Source: JAYQKL01 sp049889415
GTDB taxonomy: Bacteria > Pseudomonadota > Alphaproteobacteria > RS24
NCBI GenBank assembly: GCA_049889415.1
Contig: JBMHDL010000006.1
Location: 346,707-410,706, forward strand
Direction: 5' to 3'
DNA: 64,000 bases
Shown one piece after another: positions 7,276 through 16,095 of the stretch. A model generated the notes under the pieces. The model made no database searches. It worked only from the letters and a program-made list of their open reading frames with translations, and was not told the origin of the DNA. Made by a program: the position numbers and the translations under genes. Position 1 is the first letter of the stretch; each line of letters opens with the position of its first letter.

Positions 7276-9348
7276 GTGAGTTATAGATTGGGATGTGATG
7301 TTGGCGGAACATTTACGGATGTTTTGCTGATCAATACGGATACGGGGAATTTTTATACGGCAAAAGTTCCGTCAACGCCTGAGGACAGTTCCATCGGTGT
7401 TTTGAACGGTATCATGAAAGCGTGTGACTTGGCCGGTGTCGAGCCGACTGAAATTGAGCAGCTGACGCATGGCACCACGGTGGCGACCAATGCGGTATTG
7501 ACCGGCAAGGGTGCGAAGGTGGGGCTGATCACCACAATCGGGTACAGGCAAGTGTTGCAAATCGCACGTTCGTTTGTCCCCGGGGGTCTGGGAGGCTGGA
7601 TTTTCTACCAGAAATCCCCGCCGCTTGCTCCGCTGGACTGTACTGTGGAGGTGCCAGAGCGCGTCGGCGCGGACGGTGCAATCGTCACCCCTCTGGATGA
7701 GGATGCCACCCGAAGTGAAATCCAGAAACTCAAAGGCAAAGATATTCAGGCGCTGACCATCAGCCTGATCAACAGTTTTGCCAATGATGCGCATGAAGTA
7801 CGGTTACGTGAACTTGTTCAAGAGGAAATGCCCGGCATTCCGGTCTCAATCTCCAGTGAGGTGATCCCTGAAATGCAGGAATATGAACGCACTGTTACCA
7901 CTGTTGCCAACAGCTATGTGCGCCCCGAGGTGGAGAACTATATCTCCAACCTGCAAAGTGAACTGGACGACAAAATGGGCGGCGCCAAGCTGTCTATTCT
8001 GCGCTCCGATGGGGGGCTGTCTACGTCTGGTGCAGCCTCGGCATATCCAGTTAATCTGCTGATGTCCGGCCCTGCCGGTGGTGTTTCCGGTGCCATCTGG
8101 GTCGGAGAACAGGCCGGTATCAACAACATTATCACATTCGATATGGGCGGCACGTCCACGGATGTGGCGCTGGTTGAAAACGGCAAAGCCCTTGTGCGCC
8201 GCGAGACGACCGTCGGCGACGTTACCGTGCGCGCCAGCTCGTTGGATGTGCGCACAGTCGGTGCTGGCGGAGGATCGATCGCCCATGTGCCCGAATTGAC
8301 CGGGGCGCTGCGTGTCGGCCCGGAATCAGCCGGAGCCGTGCCCGGTCCTGCGGCTTATAATAAAGGCGGGGAGAACCCGACAGTGACCGACGCCAATGTG
8401 GTGCTTGGCTATCTGCCGGCTTCGCAAAAACTCGGTGGGGACATGGAGATCCGTAAGGATTTGGCAGAAAAATCCATGCAGGTGATCGCCGATGCGCTGG
8501 GGCTGTCCATTCAGGAGGCTGCAGAGGGCATCATCAAGGTTGTTAATGAACGCATGTTCGGCGCGGTGCGTCTGGTCTCTGTTGAAAAAGGCTATGACCC
8601 ACGTGACTTCTCTTTGATGGCTTTCGGCGGTGCCGGCCCATTGCATGCCAGTGCTTTGGGCATGCTGACACAAGCCTGGCCGGTGATTGTTCCGCCGGGG
8701 CCGGGTATTTTATGTGCCTATGGGGATGCCACGACACGACTGCGCGGTGAAAACTCCAAAACCATCATCCTGAAAATGAGCAAGGCGAAGGCTGCTGACG
8801 TGCTGTCTGACCTCAAGGAACTTGATAAGACAGCACGGGAAGACATGCTCAGCGGCGAGGCCGGATCATCGGCTGAATTGTCCGATGCGGATTTGTCATC
8901 CGAGTTCCAGATTGATGTTCGTTATGCCGGCCAAGGTCTTGTCTTGACCGTGCCGGTTACGGCTGAAGAGCTTGAAAAAGGCGACTTGGACTCCCTGGCG
9001 ACCCGATTTGACGACCTGCATGAGCAGCTTTTCACCTTCCGCCTCGACTCCGAAAAGGAGTTCGTTAATCTCAGAAGTGTGGTGGAAGGTCCGTCAGCGG
9101 ACATTTCGCTGTCTGATACGGGTGCGGGGGACAGTTCCGTTGAGGCGGCTGTCGTTGATGATCATGAGATTTATTATGACGGTGCAACGCATGCTGCGAA
9201 AATCTACGACCGGGCTAAACTTTCGCCCGGACACAGTGTTGCCGGGCCTGCAGTGATCACCGAAATGGATTCAACAACGGTTATCCTGCCGGGCCTGAAG
9301 GCAGATGTTGACGACAAAGCCAATCTTTTAATCAAACCGAGCGCATAG
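7276..9348 (+). CDS. hyuA: Hydantoinase/oxoprolinase subunit A (HyuA), module A
   Basis: A 690-residue ATPase subunit of an ATP-dependent lactam/imide hydrolase of the hydantoinase-oxoprolinase-acetone carboxylase family. The actin-like phosphate loop GCDVGGTFTDVLL is at the N-terminus, followed by HGTTVATNAVL, GGVSGAIW, FDMGGTSTDVAL and SLMAFGGAGPLHA, all typical. GTG is the start, preceded by GAGGAGG. HyuB follows after 11 bases. There is no acetone-carboxylase gamma subunit, so an amide-opening reaction is more likely than a carboxylation. Its counterpart in module B (25687) shares architecture but is clearly diverged. Confidence 0.9.
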   Translation: MSYRLGCDVGGTFTDVLLINTDTGNFYTAKVPSTPEDSSIGVLNGIMKACDLAGVEPTEIEQLTHGTTVATNAVLTGKGAKVGLITTIGYRQVLQIARSFVPGGLGGWIFYQKSPPLAPLDCTVEVPERVGADGAIVTPLDEDATRSEIQKLKGKDIQALTISLINSFANDAHEVRLRELVQEEMPGIPVSISSEVIPEMQEYERTVTTVANSYVRPEVENYISNLQSELDDKMGGAKLSILRSDGGLSTSGAASAYPVNLLMSGPAGGVSGAIWVGEQAGINNIITFDMGGTSTDVALVENGKALVRRETTVGDVTVRASSLDVRTVGAGGGSIAHVPELTGALRVGPESAGAVPGPAAYNKGGENPTVTDANVVLGYLPASQKLGGDMEIRKDLAEKSMQVIADALGLSIQEAAEGIIKVVNERMFGAVRLVSVEKGYDPRDFSLMAFGGAGPLHASALGMLTQAWPVIVPPGPGILCAYGDATTRLRGENSKTIILKMSKAKAADVLSDLKELDKTAREDMLSGEAGSSAELSDADLSSEFQIDVRYAGQGLVLTVPVTAEELEKGDLDSLATRFDDLHEQLFTFRLDSEKEFVNLRSVVEGPSADISLSDTGAGDSSVEAAVVDDHEIYYDGATHAAKIYDRAKLSPGHSVAGPAVITEMDSTTVILPGLKADVDDKANLLIKPSA

Positions 9349-9359
9349 GAGAAATCATT

Positions 9360-11237
9360 ATGGCTGGGAAAATCATTCAGACCAACAACGCCCCCTTCAA
9401 CAAGATTGATGTTGATACGGTGACTTTGGACATTATTGAAAACGCATTGCGCAATGCACGCGAAGAAATGGATGCAACATTGTTCCGGACGGCCATGTCG
9501 CCGGGTATCCGCGAACAGGGCGATGCATTTCCGATGATTGCCAATGTGGACGGCAAAATGGTGGTCGGTCAGTTTGGCTCTTTTATTCATGGTTTCATGG
9601 ATGTCTATGACGGCGAGATTGAGGAAGGCGACATGATCTTCACCAATGACCCGTATTCCTGCGCCGGTGCGGTCAGTCACCTGAATGACTGGCTGGTCAT
9701 GAAGCCGGTGTTCAAGGACGGCCGTCATTTGTGCTGGGCCGCGCATTTCGGCCATATGACTGATGTTGGCGGTAAGGTGCCCGGCTCACTGCCAATTGAT
9801 GCGCAGGAGATTTTTGAGGAAGGCACGGCTGTGCCACCGGTGAAAATCTTCAAAAAAGGCGAATTGCAACAGGATATTCTCAAGATTGTCCTGCGAAATG
9901 CCCGGATGCCGCACTGGAATGAGGGCGACTTTAACGGCGTGATTGCCGCCTGTAACATGGCGGAACGCCGGTGCATTGAGATGGCGGAGCGTTTCGGGGA
10001 TGATGTATTTTATTCGTCTCTTGATGAATTACTCGAGCGCAATTGCCGTGCCATGCAGCAGCTGATTCAGATGATTGTGCCGGAAGAAAAACAGCATTTT
10101 GAGGATTATCTCTGCGATGACGGAACGGGCCTTGGTCCATATAAAATCAAATGCAGCATGTGGCGTGAAGATGACACGGTGATTTTTGATTTTGAAGGCA
10201 CGGATCCGCAAAGCCCAAGCTCCATAAATTTCTACCTGAATGAGGAAATGTTCAAAATGTTCTGCGGAACATTTATGATTTCCGCCTTTGACCCGCAAAT
10301 CCTGTTTAATGACGGCTTTTATGATTTCATGGATGTCCGGATTCCTGAAGGTTGTCTGCTGAAACCGCGCAGACCGGCGGCGCTGTCGTGCCGGACCCAT
10401 GCGCTGGGGCGGATTTTTGACGTCATTAGCGGTCTGCTGGGACAGGGCAATCCTGACTTCCTGTGCGGTGCCGGATTCTCCGACAGTCCGCATTTGATGT
10501 ATTCAGGCTATGACAAGAACGGCGAATGGTTTCAGCTGTTCCAGATCGGTTTCGGGGGTATCCCGGCCAGACCGGTCGGGGATGGGCCGGACGGTCATTC
10601 CCTGTGGCCGGGTTTCACCAATGTACCGAATGAATATATCGAAGCTTACTTCCCGTTACGGATTGAGACTTACGAGTCGATCCCGGATTCCGGGGGTGCC
10701 GGATATAACCGTGGCGGCAACGGTATCTGCATGGGCTACCGGTTCTTGGAAGATGGTCAGATTTCCATTCATGATGACCGCTGGCTGACCTATCCATGGG
10801 GTGTCAAAGGAGCCCATCCTGGCGCACGGGGGACGAAACTCCTCAAACGTATCGACGGCAGTGAGGAAATCCTGACATCTAAATGTGACCGTATCCAAGT
10901 TCAAGAAGGCGACCTGTTGCTCTACAACACTTGGGGTGGCGGCGGTGTCGGCGATCCGTTGACCCGCGAACCTGAACGTGTGCTAGCCGACATTGAAGCC
11001 GGCCTTGTCACGGTTGATGGAGCGGCGGCAAATTATGGCGTGATTGTCACGGATGGCGCTGTTGATGCAGCGGCAACCGAAAAACGCCGGGCTGAGATGG
11101 GTGCAGAACGTGGGGACGATATTCCGCTGTTCAACTTCGGCGGGGACATCGAAACCCTGCGCGCGAATTGTGAGGCTGAAACCGGTTTGGCCGCGCCACA
11201 GGACCCAAAAAACATGATGAAAGCGGCGGCTGAATGA
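9360..11237 (+). CDS. hyuB: Hydantoinase/oxoprolinase subunit B (HyuB), module A
   Basis: A 625-residue catalytic partner of HyuA. It shows the family start (VDTVTLDIIENALRNAREEM), the NDPY...HLND stretch (TNDPYSCAGAVSHLNDW), and near the C-terminus GGAGYNRGGNGI and NTWGGGGVGDPL, glycine-rich elements usual in HyuB. Together HyuAB would open a cyclic amide with ATP hydrolysis. It overlaps the next gene by four bases (ATGA), indicating translational coupling with the amidase that probably takes the ring-opened product. At 625 residues it is somewhat longer than the module B copy (585). Confidence 0.9.
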   Translation: MAGKIIQTNNAPFNKIDVDTVTLDIIENALRNAREEMDATLFRTAMSPGIREQGDAFPMIANVDGKMVVGQFGSFIHGFMDVYDGEIEEGDMIFTNDPYSCAGAVSHLNDWLVMKPVFKDGRHLCWAAHFGHMTDVGGKVPGSLPIDAQEIFEEGTAVPPVKIFKKGELQQDILKIVLRNARMPHWNEGDFNGVIAACNMAERRCIEMAERFGDDVFYSSLDELLERNCRAMQQLIQMIVPEEKQHFEDYLCDDGTGLGPYKIKCSMWREDDTVIFDFEGTDPQSPSSINFYLNEEMFKMFCGTFMISAFDPQILFNDGFYDFMDVRIPEGCLLKPRRPAALSCRTHALGRIFDVISGLLGQGNPDFLCGAGFSDSPHLMYSGYDKNGEWFQLFQIGFGGIPARPVGDGPDGHSLWPGFTNVPNEYIEAYFPLRIETYESIPDSGGAGYNRGGNGICMGYRFLEDGQISIHDDRWLTYPWGVKGAHPGARGTKLLKRIDGSEEILTSKCDRIQVQEGDLLLYNTWGGGGVGDPLTREPERVLADIEAGLVTVDGAAANYGVIVTDGAVDAAATEKRRAEMGAERGDDIPLFNFGGDIETLRANCEAETGLAAPQDPKNMMKAAAE

Positions 11238-11827
11238 GTAATGAAAAGCTCGGTTCCAAGTCTATTGCACTTGGTAACAAACCGGCTTTGATCATTGTGG
11301 ATGCCAGCAATGGCTTCACAGATCCGCAATCCCCTCTGGGGGCAGACTTTTCGTCTGAAATTGACGTGATTAATCAGCTGTTGGAAGAGGCCAGCAAGCA
11401 GGATTGGCCTGTCTATTGCTCGTCTGTTGTCTATCATGAGGCGAGCGAGGCGGCTGTCTTTCGCGCAAAAATACCTGCCTTGAATATTCTGGCCGCCGGG
11501 TCTGACATGGTCGCGCTGGATGCACGCCTCAATCTGCCGATGGATTACACATTGGTCGAGAAGTGGCATGCTTCGTGTTTTCACGGAACAGACCTGCAGC
11601 AGCGGTTGGAAGCGGCATCGATAGACAGCCTGATCGTTGTCGGTTTCACTACCAGCGGCTGTGTGCGCGCGACGGCGGTCGACGGGCTGCAGGGCGGGTT
11701 CAAGACCGTCATCATATCTGATGGCAGCGGAGACCGGGACGCCGAGGCGCATCACGCAAATCTGTCTGATTTTGGTTATAAATATGGTGAGGTGATGACG
11801 TTGGCGGAACTCCGCTCAGAACTTTAG
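11234..11827 (+). CDS. Isochorismatase-fold amidase, module A
   Basis: A 197-residue cysteine hydrolase with the full triad: D23 (IIVDASN), K110 (LVEKWHASCF) and C143 (TTSGCVRATAVDG). The TSGCVRA surround and the K-x-x-x-S/C-F-x-G-T/D pattern resemble N-carbamoylsarcosine amidohydrolase, which follows N-methylhydantoin opening by a HyuAB-type enzyme in creatinine breakdown. Position at the end of the HyuAB operon fits removal of a carbamoyl or amide nitrogen. No sarcosine oxidase is nearby and the operon also holds a CoA transferase and lyase, so the substrate is probably not N-carbamoylsarcosine itself. Confidence is high for fold and triad, low for substrate. Confidence 0.82.
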   Translation: MSNEKLGSKSIALGNKPALIIVDASNGFTDPQSPLGADFSSEIDVINQLLEEASKQDWPVYCSSVVYHEASEAAVFRAKIPALNILAAGSDMVALDARLNLPMDYTLVEKWHASCFHGTDLQQRLEAASIDSLIVVGFTTSGCVRATAVDGLQGGFKTVIISDGSGDRDAEAHHANLSDFGYKYGEVMTLAELRSEL

Positions 11828-11860
11828 AACTTTAAGTTTACGGTCTGAAAAGCAGGCATA

Positions 11861-11892
11861 AAAAAACGCCCCTGTCGCGAGACAGGGGCGTT
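11861..11892. terminator. Bidirectional terminator between convergent operons
   Basis: A 12-base-pair stem (AACGCCCCTGTC with GACAGGGGCGTT) around a GCGA loop lies between the stops of the module A operon and the opposing TonB receptor. It has an A tract on the left side and T-rich sequence on the right. Confidence 0.85.
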
Positions 11893-11910
11893 TCTTCGTT
11901 TCATTACAGC

Positions 11911-14373
11911 TTAGAAGTTGTAGCTGAACTCCACACCCATCCGGCGACGGGCGCCAGGTGAGACGAAGGAGCCGGCAAATTCCGCTGCCGGAATGACTTC
12001 TGCCAGGAACTTCTCATCTGTGAGGTTACGGGCATAGGCCGTCAGGCTCCAGTTTTCGGTGCTCAGACCGATACGAGCATTCAGGACACCATATTCGTCA
12101 CGCTCCGCAATGGTGAAGTCGGAAGGTGCAAAGCTTGCCCACAAGCTAGGTGTTACACCTTGGACTGTGTGGAACACAGTCGGTCCGGTCACACGGTAGT
12201 CCAGACGTGCATTCAGATCCATGCCGTTTGACAGGGGTTGAATATAGTCCGCACCGATGTTCACAGTGTATTCGGCTGTGTAAGGTGACTTGTTGCCGAC
12301 TGTTGACGGGCGAGCATTGTTGCTGGTGATTTCACTGTCCAGAACATTGGCGGAACCAAACACGGACAGTTGATCATTGACTTCGTAATCGAGGCTGGCT
12401 TCCAGACCTGTGATTTCCACTTCGTCAATATTGTTCACCACGCGCAACAGGCCAAAGCCGCCGACAAAGAATTCGAAGAATTGCATATCTTCAACTTCCG
12501 TGTAGTAGGCTGCCAAATCATAGGTCAACGCGCCAAGTGTCCCCTTAATACCGGCTTCCAGTGAGGAAGAGGTCTCTTTTCTGTAATTGTCCTCAATGAC
12601 AACTTCAGAGTTCACATTGACAAGACCACCTTCAAGCAGTGTTGGACCATTCACAAGGTTATCCGTGATGATCTGTGCGGCACCGGAGTTGTTGAAACCA
12701 CCGGACTTGAAGCCGACACCCCAGTTGGCATAGATGTTCGTGACATCGCTCACCGCATAGTTCATGGAGAGTTTCGGTTGGAACTCCTTGTACTCTTTGT
12801 TGTTCGGGGCGATGGCCGCCAGCACACCGTCACCGTCAACATCCTGACCGGGGTTCAGAGCACCACCTGTGATTGGATCAGTGACCAGCGGCACGAGGTT
12901 GGTGACCTCACGGTCCTCAACGTCATAACGCAGTGCCAGACCAAGATTCAGATCGTCTGAAACGGCATAGTCAAAAGACGCGAAAGCGGCCATGACTTCC
13001 GTGTTGAACTTGTCGTGGAAGAGCTGTGATGTCGGGTTGGATGTGCCCGGTGCATTGTAAAGATTGTACAATACGCCTTGACCCAAATCAGCACCAAGGC
13101 TGACACCAACTTCCCGCTCAATGTCCAAGTAATAGACACCAGCCTGCCATTGCAGGGCGTCCGTGTCATTGGAGGACAGGCGAACTTCAAAGCTCATATC
13201 TTCCTGTTCACGAACCTGATACTGCGACCCGTCACAGGTGGTCGGTGAGTATGGGCCCAATGTGCCGCCGATCTGACCCGGGGCATTGATGACAAAACCT
13301 GTCCGTGCAGTTGTTGATGCCAGACAGGCAGCCCGTGCGGCTGCGGCGTCAGCCGTACCGCCGACAGCGGCCAGATTGTAGCGGCTGAAGTCAGCGGATG
13401 TGCCGTCGGCCATCAGGTCCTGCTCAACGTCGGAATACAGCATCCATGCCGTCAGCGTCATATCGTCCATTTCATGTTCGAGTTTGGCTGACAGTTCGAT
13501 GGTGTTCTGTTCGTTGGTCGGGACAATGTTGCCGTAATAGGCACTGCCGTTTTCCTCAAAGTCAATGTCATTGACATTTTGGGTGAACGGGGCCCCGAAA
13601 GCGGGCAGCTGGAAGGCCGCACGGAAGTTGATGGACGCGCTGTCCACGCGTGCCAAACGGGCTTTCAAATCCAGTGACGTTGCGTCGCTGAGATCCATCA
13701 GGACGCGGGCGTCAAGACCTGAAACCTGCGCATTGTCGACAACATCATCATTCAGGTAACGGTTGTGGTAGAAACCATCCGTCTCGCTGTAATTGGCGGA
13801 CAGTACAAACCCGGCATTGTCGCTGAGCGGGCCGGAGACATAACCGGACAGGCCGATTGTGTTGTCCTCGCCATAGCTGACTTTGACATTGCCTTCAGCC
13901 GATTCGGTCGGCTTCTGGGTTGTGATGATCATCGCACCGGCGGCCGCGTTTCGACCATAATAAGCGCCCTGCGGGCCCTTCATGATCTCAACCTGGCGGA
14001 TGGTGCCGTGATCCTGGTTCAACTGGGCGGTATTGGTTTTCAAAATGCCGTCAACGACCAAAGCCACGGAGCTTTCAGCGTCACGGGCACCGTTCATGCC
14101 GCGAATGTTGATTTGCGTGTCACCGGCTTCTGCCGTGCCGGTTACAATGGTGACACCGGGTGTCAACTGCACGAAATCCTCAGCAACTGTCGCGCCGGAA
14201 CGCTCGAGAGACTCAGCCGTGATCACGCTCACGGATGCAGGTACATCACGCAGGCTTTCATTTTGCCGGCGTGCCGTCACCACAATTTCGTCAATGCCTT
14301 GGGCATAGACAGGCATGCTGGTCAGCACTGTCGCCAACCCGGATGCCAAGAGTAGTTTTTTAGAAAATGTCAT
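11911..14373 (-). CDS. TonB-dependent receptor of the module A racemase operon
   Basis: An 820-residue outer membrane receptor. It has a signal peptide ending in PVYA-Q, a TonB box-like DEIVVTARR, a plug domain (RQVEIMKGPQGAYYGRNAAAGAM) and a beta-barrel ending VEFSYNF. ATG 14373 follows GGAGGAAAA; a longer frame to 14403 overlaps the previous gene and lacks a site. It is the last gene of an operon starting with the Cys-less racemase homologue at 15985, so it probably imports the module A substrate or a complex of it (inference). It shares the fold but not close sequence with the receptor at 326. Confidence 0.9.
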   Translation of the reverse strand: MTFSKKLLLASGLATVLTSMPVYAQGIDEIVVTARRQNESLRDVPASVSVITAESLERSGATVAEDFVQLTPGVTIVTGTAEAGDTQINIRGMNGARDAESSVALVVDGILKTNTAQLNQDHGTIRQVEIMKGPQGAYYGRNAAAGAMIITTQKPTESAEGNVKVSYGEDNTIGLSGYVSGPLSDNAGFVLSANYSETDGFYHNRYLNDDVVDNAQVSGLDARVLMDLSDATSLDLKARLARVDSASINFRAAFQLPAFGAPFTQNVNDIDFEENGSAYYGNIVPTNEQNTIELSAKLEHEMDDMTLTAWMLYSDVEQDLMADGTSADFSRYNLAAVGGTADAAAARAACLASTTARTGFVINAPGQIGGTLGPYSPTTCDGSQYQVREQEDMSFEVRLSSNDTDALQWQAGVYYLDIEREVGVSLGADLGQGVLYNLYNAPGTSNPTSQLFHDKFNTEVMAAFASFDYAVSDDLNLGLALRYDVEDREVTNLVPLVTDPITGGALNPGQDVDGDGVLAAIAPNNKEYKEFQPKLSMNYAVSDVTNIYANWGVGFKSGGFNNSGAAQIITDNLVNGPTLLEGGLVNVNSEVVIEDNYRKETSSSLEAGIKGTLGALTYDLAAYYTEVEDMQFFEFFVGGFGLLRVVNNIDEVEITGLEASLDYEVNDQLSVFGSANVLDSEITSNNARPSTVGNKSPYTAEYTVNIGADYIQPLSNGMDLNARLDYRVTGPTVFHTVQGVTPSLWASFAPSDFTIAERDEYGVLNARIGLSTENWSLTAYARNLTDEKFLAEVIPAAEFAGSFVSPGARRRMGVEFSYNF

Positions 14374-14399
14374 TTTTTCCTCCAAATTTGCCCTGGCAC

Positions 14400-14798
14400 T
14401 CAAACCAGAACGTTTTCCCCACTAAAGTAAACATAAACTTCCTGGAATTTCCCGTCGCGGATACGCCAGAAATTTGTGTTGTGGAAAGTGGTTACATTGC
14501 CGTCTGCGTCAGTCAGATCAGCGATAAAACTGGCGGTAATCCGCCCGTTTATTTCATCCACCGTGCAGGTGAAGTCCCGGTGCACAATGGTTTCCCAAGC
14601 GCCCAGGAAATCTTCGAACATACGGCGAATGGCGGGTTTTCCGGCATGCCTGTCGAAGCTGGTTTGTGTGCACATCAGTGCTTCTTCATTGAAGCACGCA
14701 AGGGTGGCTTCAATGTCTTTTTTATCGACGCTGCCGAAATATTTGTTGATGGCAAGGTCGATTAATTCTTCACGCGAAAGAGTAGGTTCATACTGCAT
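14400..14798 (-). CDS. SnoaL/NTF2-like protein
   Basis: A 132-residue alpha+beta-barrel protein of the SnoaL/NTF2 superfamily, members of which are small isomerases, dehydratases or binding proteins. DLAINKYFGSVDKKDIEATLACF and the FWRIRDGKFQEVYVYFSGEN ending are diagnostic of the fold. It follows another SnoaL gene closely (14802-15239) and precedes the TonB receptor. The two SnoaL proteins share the VDKKD/VDNKDME pattern and a VYVYxSG(D/E)N tail, so they are probably a tandem duplication and may form a heteromer. Substrate unknown. Confidence 0.75.
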   Translation of the reverse strand: MQYEPTLSREELIDLAINKYFGSVDKKDIEATLACFNEEALMCTQTSFDRHAGKPAIRRMFEDFLGAWETIVHRDFTCTVDEINGRITASFIADLTDADGNVTTFHNTNFWRIRDGKFQEVYVYFSGENVLV

Positions 14799-14801
14799 GG
14801 A

Positions 14802-15239
14802 TCAGTCTCCTTCTTTCAAAAGGTTGTCACCGCTCATATAGACATAGACGTGGTGGAATAGCCTGTCTTTCAGGTAAAACCGGTTGCAGTTTTCGTACCG
14901 CAACGGATCGGTTTGACCGGTTGGTGTGATCAGGACCGTGAATTGCGAGCAAACGGAGTTTGACTGCGGATCTGAGGTATGGACAAAATTGCCGTGCCAG
15001 ATTGGGTCAAAATCATTGAACAGCTTTTCAAACATGGACCGGATAGCGGTATCACGTCCTGTGTGCACCGTATTTGACGTCACTTCCTGCAGCACGGCAT
15101 CTTCCGTGAAACAGCTCAAGACTTTTTCCATGTCCTTGTTATCCACGCCGTCAAAGTATCTCTTTGTTACAATGTCAACGTAAAAGGAATGTGGCAGGGG
15201 CGTTTGCCCCGGCCCGGCTTCTGACCAGTCACTCATCAT
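14802..15239 (-). CDS. SnoaL/NTF2-like protein
   Basis: A 145-residue SnoaL/NTF2-fold protein, paralogous to its downstream neighbour (shared YFDGVDNKDMEKVLSCF and HVYVYMSGDNLL). Its ATG overlaps the stop of the racemase-like gene, so the two are translationally coupled; a second ATG is the next codon. Such coupling with a racemase-superfamily enzyme suggests it acts on the same intermediate, perhaps as isomerase or dehydratase. No catalytic residue set is clear enough to name a reaction. Confidence 0.75.
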   Translation of the reverse strand: MMSDWSEAGPGQTPLPHSFYVDIVTKRYFDGVDNKDMEKVLSCFTEDAVLQEVTSNTVHTGRDTAIRSMFEKLFNDFDPIWHGNFVHTSDPQSNSVCSQFTVLITPTGQTDPLRYENCNRFYLKDRLFHHVYVYMSGDNLLKEGD

Positions 15240-15985
15240 TCAACTCCTTTCAGAATGCCCTCATCATTCATGACTTCGGGGGTTGGAAACGCTTTTTTGG
15301 AATGGGTTAAATCCAGTTCCAGCAGCACCTCAAGAAACTTGTAGGCAACCAGACCTGGATTAATCAGCGGAATATCGAGATTTTCAGTCAGATAGGCGGC
15401 GGACTGATGCATGGTGGTTGACCCCAGAACAATCACATCGGCGCCGTCATCATTTATCGCCTTGTCGGCTTCGGCTTTCAGCTTCTCAAAAATCACCTCT
15501 TCCTTGCCGGCCAGTAGCTCCGACAGGTCCGGCCGCGTATCAATCGAGCGCAGCGAGGCGACGCGGTGCCAGAAACCATATTCCGTCAGCGTCTTTTCAT
15601 AAAGCGGATACCATTCCGGCCACATGGTTAGAACGGAGAATTTTTTGCCCAGCATCATGGCGGCCATGAACGCGGCTTCACCGGGGCCGATAACCGGGAT
15701 GTTCAGGCGCGAGCGCAGGGCACGCAGGCCGCTGTCGCTGACCGTATCAATCAGAACCGCCGCATACCCTTCTTCCTCGGCCTTGACGCCGGCCTGGAAA
15801 ACAGTCCAATCCATCAACATCATGTCATGATAGCTGTCGCCCAACGCAGCGCCCCATGTGACGGCTTCAAACACCGGCCTGAAGCCCTTCCTGACAACCG
15901 TCTCTGGCAACTGCTCCGAACGGTTGTCCACCCCGGCCTGATCCATGGGGATCGGGACAATAACTTTGATTTTTTTCTCGGACAT
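15236..15985 (-). CDS. Asp/Glu/hydantoin racemase-superfamily protein lacking both cysteines, module A
   Basis: A 249-residue protein of the Asp/Glu/hydantoin racemase superfamily. The two half-domains are visible: LIDTVSDSGLRALRS in the first and VIVLGSTTMHQS in the second, with IPVIGPGEAAF after the first. In hydantoin and aspartate racemases a catalytic Cys sits at each of these places; here they are Thr81 and Ser189. The same two changes occur in the module B copy at 29565, so this is conserved and not a local mutation. A cysteine-dependent racemase mechanism is therefore unlikely; a lyase, decarboxylase or binding role is possible. The start at 15985 follows GGAGGGAA. It leads the operon with two SnoaL genes and a TonB receptor. 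Confidence 0.83.
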   Translation of the reverse strand: MSEKKIKVIVPIPMDQAGVDNRSEQLPETVVRKGFRPVFEAVTWGAALGDSYHDMMLMDWTVFQAGVKAEEEGYAAVLIDTVSDSGLRALRSRLNIPVIGPGEAAFMAAMMLGKKFSVLTMWPEWYPLYEKTLTEYGFWHRVASLRSIDTRPDLSELLAGKEEVIFEKLKAEADKAINDDGADVIVLGSTTMHQSAAYLTENLDIPLINPGLVAYKFLEVLLELDLTHSKKAFPTPEVMNDEGILKGVE

Positions 15986-16019
15986 ATATTCCCTCCGATA
16001 TGACCTCATTAACGTTAGA

Positions 16020-16029
16020 TTGTATACTT
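16020..16029. promoter_or_regulatory. Module A operator, second site
   Basis: TTGTATACTT lies about 35 bases upstream of the racemase-like ATG. It shares TTGTATAC with the palindrome before the CoA transferase at 5106, though its right half is imperfect. This would place both arms of module A under the FCD regulator at 4408. Confidence 0.45.
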
Positions 16030-16095
16030 TTTAAGTCCAGTCTTTTACTTCCCTTTTAGGTTAGGTACTGACTTTATGTTGCATATTTGCACCTA

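Noticed and set aside
7276..11237. Acetone carboxylase alpha/beta subunits
   Set aside because: The family is shared, but there is no gamma subunit gene next to either HyuAB pair, and the context is amidase/CoA transferase.
11234..11827. Creatinine pathway (N-carbamoylsarcosine amidase with N-methylhydantoinase)
   Set aside because: The triad surroundings are similar, but no creatinine deaminase or sarcosine oxidase is present and CoA chemistry is not part of that route. Kept only as an analogy.
15236..15985. Maleate isomerase or hydantoin racemase
   Set aside because: Both need Cys at positions that are Thr and Ser here.
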